From assembly GCA_964036275.1 (NCBI GenBank), contig OZ038435.1, positions 17,917,632 through 17,981,631 on the forward strand: 64,000 nt of DNA, read 5' to 3'. Under the pieces are notes generated by a model, which worked only from the letters and a program-made list of their open reading frames with translations, was not told where the DNA came from and did no database searches. Of this stretch, positions 36,001-47,242 are shown one piece after another. Origin of the DNA: Litoditis marina (taxonomy: Eukaryota; Nematoda; Chromadorea; Rhabditida; Rhabditidae). The position numbers were made by a program, and so were the translations under genes. Numbering within the stretch: the stretch's first letter is position 1; each line of letters begins with the position of its first letter.

Positions 36001-38378
36001 GGTTCTGTGTTTGTAGTTTAAACCCATTTTTTGCTGTTTGATCAAACTACAAACTATATCTAATCATTCACAGGTGTCGTGTTGTCGAAATCGGCCATAG
36101 CTTCCTTGGTCTCCTGTCGCTCCTCCCCCTTTCCGTACTCGAGCGAGTCCGCAATCTTCCGTTGCGCGCAAGAGAACTCCGTAGCCATCCGCGACCCGGT
36201 TGATGAGGTATCGTAATCTTTTATTCTTCACTAAGGTCAAGACTATGAAAACGGATATCTTGGTATACTCGTTTTCTTCCGGCTGAGACTCCTATAGTAA
36301 ACATTGAAAATGCTCATTTCGCTTCGAATGAGTGAATGCCGCCGGGAAAGACAAACACAAAGAGTGTTTAAACTTTTTTTTACAAAGTTGAAGTCAGCAT
36401 CACAAAAAAAGTTATTGGAAATTTGAACAGCTTACTGTAGGGATCGCAGTAGGAATGAAGAAACTCCAAAAAACTAGTACCGCAAACAGTATTTTCTCAA
36501 AATCGAAAACTTTCAGGGTGTCTAAAAACTCTCATAGCTCTAAGACTCCATACTCGGAAGATTATTAGTTTCCATCATTCGATAACTCAAAAAAAATTGT
36601 TTCTGGAAACAATCATAAAAATATTCAGGCCGGCCTGCCGCTGTTCAACTACAATGATCTCAAGTCTCTGGTGCCGGTTACATTTGCACAGAGGATTACG
36701 GTAAGTCGTATAGGAAGTGACCCAGTTCTAGTTGTAGTTTGAACTATAGGTTTTGTCAAACCGTCGTGGACACCGTACCATCGATTTTGTATGGGGCGGG
36801 GTTTGGGGAGGAGCCAGCCAGTCTGCGTATCATTGATCTACACACTCTCTCGCCTGTTGGCATATAATCAACGACCGCTCGCCCCGCATCGCTCAATCAA
36901 TCGAACCCTCTGCTGTCTTTATGGGGAAAATGGCGACCACAATACACCTCTTAATTTACGATTTTGCCTGAAAATCGGGATCAAACTACAAATATAGCGC
37001 GAGAGCGTTTTTAGGATGAACAAATCGACTTTTGGAATAATCATTCGGTTTTTCTAGTAATGAGACAAGTAAGGAGAGTAAACAAAATAACAAAGTTGTC
37101 TTTCGAATTTTTTGAAAAAGGGAGCAAGAAACTTCAATTTTTAAATTTTTTCACAAACATTACAACTCTACATTTTGCCTAACCTTTTACAAAAGTAGGT
37201 TTTAATTGATAATAAAAAGGAACTTGTGAACTTTGTTTATGTAGTTTGCGGGTTTCTTTCAGCATAATCCCCATTTTCAGTCGAAATCGCGCTGCTGTTC
37301 CGACCACGCCATTTCGTTCGGTCAGCAGACGTACAAGGAACTTCGCCTGGCCCACTATGCAACGAACAAATTGATGGTTTTCGGACGGGGAGGTGGGTAG
37401 AGAGAGAAATTAATGAAAACATTTAAAAAGTTAGGGTTTATGTTAATTAACTATTTATATAATGAACGCTTAACTTAAAATAGGTGAGAATCTAAAATAC
37501 TGTCATTTGATGAAGTTAGTTATATTTAAAAACAAGTGCAGTTCGTTTCGGCTCCGAATCTCTACGAAACTACACTGGCTAGCGGTCGAGCCTCATCAGG
37601 AGAGCCCGCTAGCCATAAATTTGGATTATAAAGAGAGAGAGTGAAGCAAAGAATGACCTGTTAGCAACTTGTGAGAGGTCTGGGAGTTCGGAATAGAATA
37701 CTCGGAACTAGAATATGTTTTGATCCATTGATTCAAAAGGAATGCATCAAAAACAGCCAAAAAAACGAAATACCCTATTAATCCCACCGCTGTGGAGAGC
37801 GGCACGTTCAGATTTTTAGCATATTCACAAGAGAACTGGGTCTTTCGCGAACCGAACTGCCTACCAGTCATTCGAGAACCGAACCGCTCAATTCTCTGAC
37901 GAACGGTTCGAACCGAACCGCGACCGTATCATTTTCATGAGAATTGATTACGCCAGAATCTCAGAACCATCTGTTCAGCACCTGACCCAGGTTGTGATCA
38001 CATAATTATGTGGCCAGAATGTGATCAGTGTAATTTATACACATTCTTGATTTTGCTATGGTTCATCCAACCAGGTGGCGTAGTAACCTAAATTTTCGTG
38101 ACCTTGATTTCTAGTAATCTGGTTTTCGGACATCTAGTCTCTCAGATATCTGTGGAGAATGATTGAAACTTTTAAAATAGTAACCATTTTCAGGTTCCGT
38201 TGTAACCAACTCCACGTACGCTATTGATCCGAATCGATTGAATCGAAAAACAACCAAAAAACCGGAGAAGAAACCCGAAAAGAAAGAGCAAAAACAACCA
38301 GTGAAAGCAGCAGAGAAGAAAGTAGTGAAAAAGGCAGTGGAACCTAAAAAGGAAGAGAAAAAAGCAAAATCCGCTTAG
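33001..38378 (+). CDS. C1GALT1/Cosmc-group GT31 protein lacking the DXD motif (5' start not located)
   Basis: Plus-strand exons are 33001-33139 (5' limit uncertain), 33571-33632, 33777-33879, 34458-34540, 35014-35138, 35588-35643, 36074-36207, 36629-36700, 37263-37392 and 38194-38378. All phases agree over 362 codons. Order of parts: a membrane anchor (LPLLLGISIGLLIGQLL), a stem, then VEAIRDTHGRDC, WTVILDEQVFLHVGNLR, LHGGVVLSKSA, SRCCSDHAISFG and a Lys/Glu-rich C-terminal tail of about 40 residues. C1GALT1 is the Golgi enzyme adding galactose to O-GalNAc; Cosmc is its inactive ER chaperone. The position of the DDD metal-binding motif reads DEQ here, so this is more like the inactive, chaperone-type member. 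The tail is not typical of either. No ATG lies in the open frame of the first exon (a TAG precedes at 32992), so an upstream start exon is needed. Confidence 0.85.
35826..35970. mobile_element. CCTGCGTCTCC inverted-repeat element in a GT31 intron
   Basis: Arms catcctgcgtctcctc and gagacgcaggatgggatg plus inner arms tacatcccgcc/gggatgta form a near-palindrome ending in a 'tctagcatacgta' flank on both sides (35815-35824 and 35964-35976). Relatives at 9106-9240 and 53820-53850. Confidence 0.8.
36282..36457. mobile_element. Diverged copy of the 211-bp MITE in the GT31 gene
   Basis: The left arm ctgagactcctatagta and right arm tactgtagggatcgcagta correspond to the element at 31909-32119. It lies in the intron between exons 36074-36207 and 36629-36700. 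Confidence 0.7.
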
Positions 38379-39498
38379 TTTTTCTCCAGTTTTTCTGGCT
38401 CACACTATGCAAAATGATGATGTCTCGAGCGAGAAAGGGTGTTTCAGACCGATGTTTCAACAAACGCTTAGATCTTTATGGGTTCACTTTCACTTACTCT
38501 AATTAGGATTCTTTTCATTATCACATATTTTTGTTATTGTATTCAATACTATTTATTGTGTTGTTGTTCCAATACTTTTTCAATTGTTATTGAATGAAAA
38601 GCTTTAAGTTTTATTCTGTATTTCAATGTGCAAAGACACGTTGAAGAATTATGCTACTTCAAGTTGTGAATAGTCTCGAGATGAAAAAAAAAGAGTGAGA
38701 AATTTATTCTTCAACTGAAAGCGAACCGATTTTCGCCAAACCTGGTTCGTTCTTGGACCAAACCAATTCGAACTCGAAATGGTTGCACCGAGCAATTGTA
38801 CGTAGCCATTTTCTTTCTCTTGGATTTTGACCAAGAAAAATAAAATGGTCCCAAGCTACTTGAACTATAGGCTCTTTTTCTTTTCATATAGTAGATCACG
38901 ACGACGTAACAACTTTACTGAAACTTAACATCAAAACAATCAACTACAGTCGATAACAACCAAAAGGAACGTGCCAACAAATCGTATAACAAATATTCCT
39001 TCTGTAAACTGCAACAAGGTAACAAATCAAAATTCTCCTAACTGAGCAAAACTCAACCAAAACACGAAAATGGTTGTAATTCTACGACTTTAGATTAAGT
39101 GAGCTCAAAACAAATTCATCCAAAAGCTATAGTGTACTTAGAACATTTCTTAAAAACAAATAAAAAGGCTAAGACTGGAGTGACAAATAACAGCAGTAAC
39201 CGGGAAGAAAACTAGTATAGCTAAATTGACCACTCAGTTACATTTGGTGCCGGTTACTTTTGCGTATCATGGTATTCCCACAGGAAACGATTACAAAAGT
39301 AACAGAGCAGTAACTGACAAGAGAACTGGTTAAGCCACCTTTCCGGTTACATTTTGAGTCGGTTTCTTTTATCTACCATGGCATCCCCACAAGAAGCGAT
39401 TAAAAAAGTAACACGGCAGTAACCGACGAGAAAACTAGTATATAGCTAAATTCACCTTTCGGTTACCCTTAGTGCCGGTTACTTTTACCAATAAACAT
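38379..39498. other. Convergent 3' intergenic region
   Basis: It lies between the stops of the GT31 gene (+) and POLR1E (-). Contains AT-rich 3'-UTR-like DNA and, at 39195-39490, three tandem-like blocks of about 100-110 bp with cggttac...gccggttacttttgc and agtaaccgac/gagaaaact motifs. No gene seen. Confidence 0.65.
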
Positions 39499-42400
39499 CT
39501 AATGGCGAATCTTTCTCATGTGCTTCTTTTCGATAGATGGAGGTCTCAGTAAACGAGCCACTCTCATCGAATCACTACGCATTGCCTCTTCCATGTTACA
39601 CTGCACCACGTCACAACCGAGTCCAGTGAGCAGCTGAAAAGATACATATTGATTGATTCAATCAGAGATAGCTATGTAGGAATATTTCGACAAGAAAGTA
39701 CTCCAGCCAGAAAGACATAACAGGCGGACATACCCCAGTGAATCACCTCCTCATCTGTCCTAATAGCTGGCAATATTTGAAAATGGCTAAATGTTTTGCA
39801 GAAAACAGGAAAATCTGTCTATTTTTGATGCCGAATCGTTAATTTTCAGATTTTCAGTTCTAAGAACGAACTACTTTTTGTCAAATAGTTGGACATCATT
39901 GGTATATGCACACGAAACAGCTAAGTATGTACATATAAGCGTCGATTTAGATTGATTGTTGAGTCAGACCTCACTGGCTTATGCATAAATACAGAAAAAA
40001 GGTCAATTGCAAACTTGACTAGAAGAATTGAAGAATAACATAAATGACACTTTCGTAATTTGGGCTCTACCCCAGACCCCCAGACGTGAATACTTCGGTG
40101 AGTTCCCCAATGAAATCTAATCATTTATCCATCTAAACTCTAATTCATTACTTTTGAAGATCACATCTACGTTTAAATTCTTATTCATTCCTTTTTGAAT
40201 TCACGGATCAGTCAAGCATGTTTAGAATTAATTAGGAAAATAAATCAAAATTTGGCAAAAAATGTAATCAGAGAGCCAAAGGGAACCAGCTAACCTTCTC
40301 GACAACCGTGGGCGGCACCTTGAAAGCCGTCTGCCACGGAGTGACTGGCAACGAGCAGCCGGGACCTGGATAACACAAATGAGTCTAGTTTGCACACATA
40401 CACCGCCAAGGCCACTCATAAAAGAGGCCAACAAATCCATGTAAAAAGTAGAGGTTGCGAGCTATTAACGAACAAATTTCATAAAGAATCAGCGATAATC
40501 TTACGGAAAATAGTTGAACTTTACCGTATTTGGGGGTTGCGAGAATTTTGAGGGAATGAGAGGCCCTTGGCGGTTTATGTTTGCACATGTACGAAACAAA
40601 TGAAAAACACTACCTATAAGCTTTAGACGCTATTACTAATCCTGAACCATGTATGAAATGGCTGAGAACATCTCAGACATCTTTCAATTACCTCTTAAAA
40701 CTAGAAAGTCCGAACTACAACTTTTTTCAACTCGAACTCCATGGACGAAACAAACGTAGCGCGACATTTTTTGAATGTTCCATACAGACAACTTTGAACT
40801 AACACTTAAAAAACGCACTTCCTGGTCTGACAACCTAAGCTCGCACAATTTTCTAGTTTAGTTCCCCAGATAAAACATCTGGAGGCGTAGCAATTTCTCC
40901 GATCTCACGAGACGTTCATATAAGTTTCTCATGATATACCTCATGAGCTAGTAATCAACAGAATCTCATGGGAAGCTCATGAGAATAGCTCATGAGATGT
41001 TTGAAGGATTGCTACGTCGTCTGATTTTCATGCAATTTCTGTGAGCAATTAGGTCACAACTGTGGTCACGTATGTTTAAAAAACTTCTTAAAACGTACTG
41101 AGTGCCAGACCCAGAGCCAGCGCGTGTGCCATGAGTCTCTCCTTCTGCTGTGAATTCACCTGAAGACGAGGGGCGGCGCGGTTCGAAATACCACGGTCGT
41201 ACTCCGTATCTGTACAGAATAACACTATTAATAATAATAATATGTATCAGCAAGATACCTCTACTATCTGAGACATGATATAGACGTATCACTCTCTAAA
41301 TCATACTATAACACACATTCCAGAAAAAACCATTTCTCACCGCAAACCCAACTCTCTGCTCCAAACATTTGCACAACAATTTCTAGTTTTCCATAAAACT
41401 GAAACTCTGAAACTAACTCACACTCCAGTGGAGGTCTGAATAGCTAGAAAAATTCTAGAAACGGTCTACTTTTTTTTCAATGAAAACGAGCGAATTTGTG
41501 TCTCTTTTTGATGCAAACTCATTAATTTTCACGTGTTTGATATCAAAACTGACTATTGCTCGTTGAACAGTCGCACCATGCTGGTATATGAACTCACTCA
41601 AATAATCGACCTGTACTTTTTGGATGAATGCCTCGGGGAAGGGCATCGCCTCAACCGTCTTCTGCAGAATCGACTTTCCTCGACCCATTGTCTGAAAGGA
41701 AAGAGAATAAGAGTACGATGAAGTAATGAATAATAAATTTGTGTACGGCCTATTTCATCCGTTTGATCACTTTATTGTGAATCAATTTTACAAGTACATA
41801 ATATCAATATCAACCGTGGATGGACTGTCCGTAGAGGGGGTGGAGATAGGCATGGGTGAGCTTTGTTACCAGCTCATGCGGTCCGTCATATAGATACCGC
41901 GGCGGGCGGGGATCGAACCCAGGTCTGTGGAGCGACAGCCGAACGCTAACCACTTGACCACTCGGCCCCCAAGTAAGATTCATCTTGTGGCATCATGGTC
42001 GACAACTCTATGGAAGGAACCATTAACTACCGAATTATTTTGGTTACCATTCAATTTGATGTTTCGGTGCGCATAGATGGTTCCCCCAACCGTTTAGACC
42101 CTCCGATCAACACTATTCCTATGGTACGATCGATAATCTTCAAAACGTAACCCCACCTAAAGTTTCGATCATAATAATATCCCTAACAACAGCTCAATGA
42201 TCATAATCACTGATAGAGCCCCCCGTACAGAGTCCAGGTTCCGAAGTTGAAAAATCAGATATGGGTGCGCCACATTCAATGAATCTCAATCAATCAAGCT
42301 CGCAATCATGAAGGCAGCGAGGGTCTTATCACACTTTAACTCGAGTAACCACTATTCATACATATTTTAAGATGTTACACTTCGAAAGACAGACTGTAAT

Positions 42401-45400
42401 TGATAAGAAACAATGTGCCACATGCCGATTTTCCCTTCACTGGTCCGTCTTTGCCTACCCAAGCTCCCATAGACGAGGCGTGCTCTAGTATGCAAAACTG
42501 AGAAACTCCGAACCCGTCGAGCCTTTAGATAGCCCTGAGTGTTTCTATCCTACTTTCCAGTGTGATTGGAAATTATAACTCGCCCAACCGACCTCCAGAA
42601 AGTGTGCCATGCATCCCAAAAGAGAGAATGCAACGGCCTTGGTGGGCTTCGACTTCTCACTAGACGACATCAGATTGGACACCGGCTGGGGGAAACCTGA
42701 AAGAATACCTCAGTGAAGTTATACGAACAATCAGAAGATGAAAAAAACGAAGACTGGTTACTTTCTGCTAAAAACGGCATTATTATTTGTTGAATTTCAC
42801 GTTTTTACATCTGAAAACGGACCCATTTTTATCAGATAGTCTGACCCTACTGGTGTATTATCAAAACAACATAGCCTACGGCTACAAAGTACAAACTGCA
42901 ACTAACCGGCCTCCACGAGTTCCTTCTTGGTTGCCTTCAGATAGTCGACGGCGATATCGGAGAAGGCCTCCATTTCTTCGTCAGTCACGAAAAGCGAGAT
43001 GGGATAGATGTCTCGCGGGAGCTCCGCCTGCACTGCCACGGGCAGAATCGACGATTGAGCCTGAAAACGCACTCCAGTAAGCCAATAGCCAGAAAAAATT
43101 AAAAACTGGCTACTTTTTCTCAGAAAACAAGAACATTTGTCTATTTTTTGATACAAAGACAGTCGTTCCCACGTGTTTATATGTTATATCTGGAAGCGGA
43201 CATATTTGTGTCAAATAGTCGTTCCTTACTGAATACTGATGTATGCACACTGCTAATCCACAAACGACTCACATGTTGCACCAGTGAGATTTGATCCATT
43301 TTGATCTCGTCCGGGTTTTTGACGACTGAAGTAGAGGCAAAGGCTGTTTTCAACATGACATCTAGTGTATCCTGAAATAACGAGAATAGAAAACGCTCGG
43401 TTGACAGCGAAATCTGGTAAAGCAATTAAAAAGGTTATTTTTCGACCAGAAACCAGCAATTCCAAACACGGCGTTTCACACAATAGCATTCAGTTTCTGC
43501 GAAGTCACCGGCCGCAAAGTTTCAATTGCAGTTTAAAGGACCGAGTTCAATGGAGCACGATTTCATTGCGCCGCAAAATTATAATTTAAATGATTTCGAT
43601 TGACGATCATTATTCGATATAATTCTTTTCTCTATTAAACAAGAATAATTTTACGCATTTTTATATACCATAACAGTTATATAGGATACATAGCTTTTCC
43701 TTATTATAAATGTTTTACTTATGCACCAAATCCGCACCAGCGCTAAGCACGCGAAACACGTCAGCGATGGGCGCTTTCCCGCAAAAATTCGCGTTTGAAA
43801 ATTTCGAAACTCGGCCGACGCACATATAGGCAAGCCATTCCGAAAATTTAGCCGAGTTTAAACGCCGTGCAAAATCCAAAGTGGTACTTTCCATGATAAC
43901 ACAGTTCAAAATAGACACAACTACTATTACCACTCAACTAGCACATTACCAAGTTTGCCAAACTTATCTGTTCGATCAATAATCTTACTTTTAGTCATAG
44001 ATACTATTTTTCAACTAAAAGAATTACATCCTCACATTGTTGATGGTTCGTTTGATAGCGGCTTCCTGCATTTTCATCTTCTTCGAAGATCCGAAATTCT
44101 GCGTGAGAAGCGCGCGTTTCGCGGCGAAATCGGCTGAAGAAACATCGTGCACGGCAGAGTAGTCGACCGGCGGTTTGCGTCTGGAATAGATAGTCCGTTC
44201 CATTTCTACTGTCACTCCTAAAGTATGATCGCTGACCTTTTAACCGTAAAATTTCATGGGAAAGCATGAGTTTGCATCTCCTATTACAATATTTCATGGT
44301 ACAATAATCCAAAATAGGCCAATTATCCTGATTTTCTCCAAGTCCTGCTTTCTTTGAACCTCGGCATTGTTGTGTATATGAATAAATATTCCATCTTACT
44401 ACCTCGTGTACGGTTCAACTACAAAATCAAACCATCTCTTGATTTTGGTGTAAAGGAAGCATGTTTATGGATTTTTTCTGTCTATTGGGACAACTATTGG
44501 AACAAACTCACGGAAGTGTGAGTGTAACACAAAAACAACTAACTTTTGTCCAAGAAGAATCTGCGGATCAGTGGTGTACTGGGCGGCAAATTGGTAGAGA
44601 CGAGCCGGTCGATAGTTGACTTCACCAGTTTCCCTGAAACAACCAGATATAGCGGTGAAATAGTACGACAGTAGGTATTCCGTGAGTTATCCCGAAAACC
44701 CAGTAGTCAACTTATATCTATGGGAAGGTTTATGAAAATGGGGAACCACCAATAAGGTACGACTGTTCGTCGAAAAGTAGTCCGTTTTTAGATTAAAAGA
44801 CGTGGAAATTAATGGTGTTGCATCAAACTTCAGCAGAAAAGCATCCAGTTTTCTGATTTTTTCTGGCTGTTCGGGCAAAAATCCTAGTGCGCTGCCTTCT
44901 GAATAGTTTATCAAGTTTGATTTTAGTTATTTATATTCTTATAAAAATGGGAAGAGACCAACTTGTTGACAACAGCTACCGCGTAGTCGTATCCGGTGCT
45001 AATCGTGTCCACTTCTTTGCCCAATTCAACCACATCGTCACAAATCTGCAACATTTGTTTTGATCATTTGAACATTTGAACTTAACCAAACTTATGATTC
45101 AAACTACTGATATGATAAACTTCACACTCCAAAGGCATAGTTGTGAAATCTATGTTTAGATAAGCGCAAGCAATTGAATTAGTTAGTGAAATGAAAACCA
45201 AAAATGTCTTCTCTCTGGAACAATTATCAAAGTAAAGTAAAGTTCTTCAACTGCATTATGCTACCAAATACCAAACCGAGTCGGAAGTTTCCAAGTTTCT
45301 CACTGGCAAAATACAGTGGATAGTGGAAATGTTGGATCAGTACGCATTTTTTTTAGTTGGATGTCGATGCAAAAGTATCGAACAATGCGCGATGTCATAA

Positions 45401-46240
45401 TACTAGTGTCTGATAACAACTACAATAAGTACTGACCGTAGTTTTGATGGAGTACTGTACACTGGCCCTTCTATCGTCCGACGAGCGATGCTCCTGAATC
45501 CTAACGCGAGCCGGGTCCACCACACGATTGTGGTCGAAAGACGCAACCATGTCCCAGTCGCCAAGACCTGCAAATGGGTTTTGTGAGTTTTGTGAAAAAT
45601 CTAGTTTTCGAGTTTTTTCGAGTCGAGTTCCCAGTTCGATTGTGACAAATAAAGGTAAAGCTCCTCCCTAATCGACAGCAAAGCCAATGACCGTACTTTG
45701 TGAGCCAAAGTAGCCATGCAAGTTACTGGCGAATTCTTCATTTTAAGTAGGACGATTACGTGCTCAAATCTCGGCGCTTTAAACTGCAATTGAAAAATGT
45801 ATTGCAGTTTAAAGGACTAAAGGACTAAAGCGTTGCGATTGGAGCACATAATCGTCATTATTTAACCCGGTATTTCGTTAACCCGAGCAGTTGACCATCA
45901 ACCGTTTTCCGAGTTACCTGATAGGGTTAACGAAGAACCAGGCTCTTTGTGGAATTGGCCCAAGTTACTTGAGCAAAATTTTAACAGGTAATATCTGGCA
46001 TAGTTTTCGATAGTTGTGTTTTGCTCATTTTGTACCTTTCGCTGCTTTCAGAACGGGCATACAGTCTGTTGAGCCAATGGATTCAGGAGATGGTGATTTC
46101 CAATTGAAAAGTTGTCAAATAGTTTACAAGAGTACTTGAGCTCACAAAAAAGGCCACAGAATGAATATCTCACCGGTGCTCCTGTGTCGCTGCAGCTTCA
46201 GACGAAGTTGACGACGTTTCTCGAGGTCTTCCTCCAACAT
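39499..46240 (-). CDS. POLR1E: RNA polymerase I subunit RPA49 (POLR1E) homologue, 427 aa, 12 exons
   Basis: Minus-strand exons are 46174-46240, 45437-45567, 44963-45045, 44544-44633, 44036-44180, 43273-43371, 42907-43060, 42593-42696, 41598-41691, 41099-41209, 40295-40365 and 39499-39633. They total 1284 nt with all phases consistent. The length equals RPA49 of yeast and man (about 415-420 aa). The N-terminal part (DYAVAVVNKETGEV) is the dimerisation barrel that pairs with RPA34. The hallmark LLTQNFGSSKKMKMQEAA follows at residues about 155-175, and the tandem winged-helix region ends with LLTGLGCDVVQC and ARLLRPP. RPA49 aids Pol I initiation and elongation on rDNA. The ATG is one base behind a tatag acceptor. 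Introns contain many copies of one dispersed repeat, a SINE and a palindromic MITE. Confidence 0.9.
41800..41972 (-). mobile_element. tRNA-derived SINE in POLR1E intron 8
   Basis: On the minus strand the head reads ggggccgagtggtcaagtgg, then ttagcg, and has a B box ggttcgatccc (41900-41972). The acceptor ends do not pair as in a functional tRNA. Its body (ggaccgcatgagctgg, then catgcctatctcc and ctctacggacag) matches 11004-11088. Confidence 0.75.
45743..45865. mobile_element. Palindromic ~123-bp MITE in POLR1E intron 1
   Basis: A diverged member of the same family outside the duplication. It has the inner arms tttaaactgcaatt / attgcagtttaaa and outer arms ggacgatta / taatcgtc, plus a short internal repeat (aaaggactaaaggact). 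Confidence 0.85.
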
Positions 46241-47242
46241 TCTATAATTAATAATAACTTTATATATTATTATTATTATATACTCTTCCAACATTCTGAA
46301 ATGCACATGAAATGTATGTGAACGTTGAAAAATATGTTTTTGTTGTATTAAACAAACAGAAACTGTGTAAAAATCGAATATAAGCCTGAATCGACTGCAA
46401 CTATTATAGAAATCGTAAAATTATTAAGTATCTATACAGATTAGATCAGAATAACATTATAGAATAGAAACAAGAACTATAGTCATCAACATCAACGCGA
46501 CAGTTGAATAAAAGTATTGAAATGGGTTTAATAACCATTTACTGAATAAGAGGTACTTATACGAGAATATACTTTATTGCAAAGAATCACATGCGATGTT
46601 CATGTTCAATATAAGAAGTATACAAGCAACATGAAAACATTATATACAAGGAAACAACAAGTACGAGAGATCAAAACATTGTCAAATGTTCGAACAAATA
46701 AAAACAAAACAATTACATTACAACCGAATATAACTTGAATATCCACATGAAAATTATTAAAATCAAAAAATACGATAAATATTCAGTATTTTGAATACCT
46801 GACTTCACTATAAAGACACGATATACTTCAAAGTGTGTTTACTTCAATGAACTGGAGAGCTTGAGCTATTGTAATGCTCCGCAAACACTGATTTTATTAA
46901 AATAGCTATAATCACCTAGTTTCTCATTATGAATAGCCACGTTCGCAGATTTCGCCACAGAAATGAGTCGGTGTTTCAAGGTTTTTTAGAGCCAATTCGA
47001 ATACGTGACGTTACTTTGTATCTATTCAAAATATTTGTTGTAAAATAAAAATAAAATAGTTGTATCTATTCAAAATACACGCCTTTCCGAGAAAATCTCA
47101 AACCCAAATAACGTGGCATATTTTGATAGGAAAAAAAAGGAAAGTATGAAGATTTAATGATTTAACCAATTTCTGCGATAAGACGAGTAAAAAGATGAAA
47201 AAAGTCCGACTTCACTGATCACTGTAGTTTTCATTGCCAATC
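46241..47242. other. NF-YC / POLR1E intergenic region
   Basis: About 1 kb of strongly AT-rich DNA with no recognised gene or repeat. The 1-kb spacing is longer than the roughly 100 bp usual inside nematode operons, so co-transcription of the two genes is not suggested. Confidence 0.6.

Noticed and set aside
41900..41972. Functional tRNA gene on the minus strand
   Set aside because: A and B boxes are present but the acceptor ends do not pair and no proper anticodon arm forms; the body continues as a SINE.
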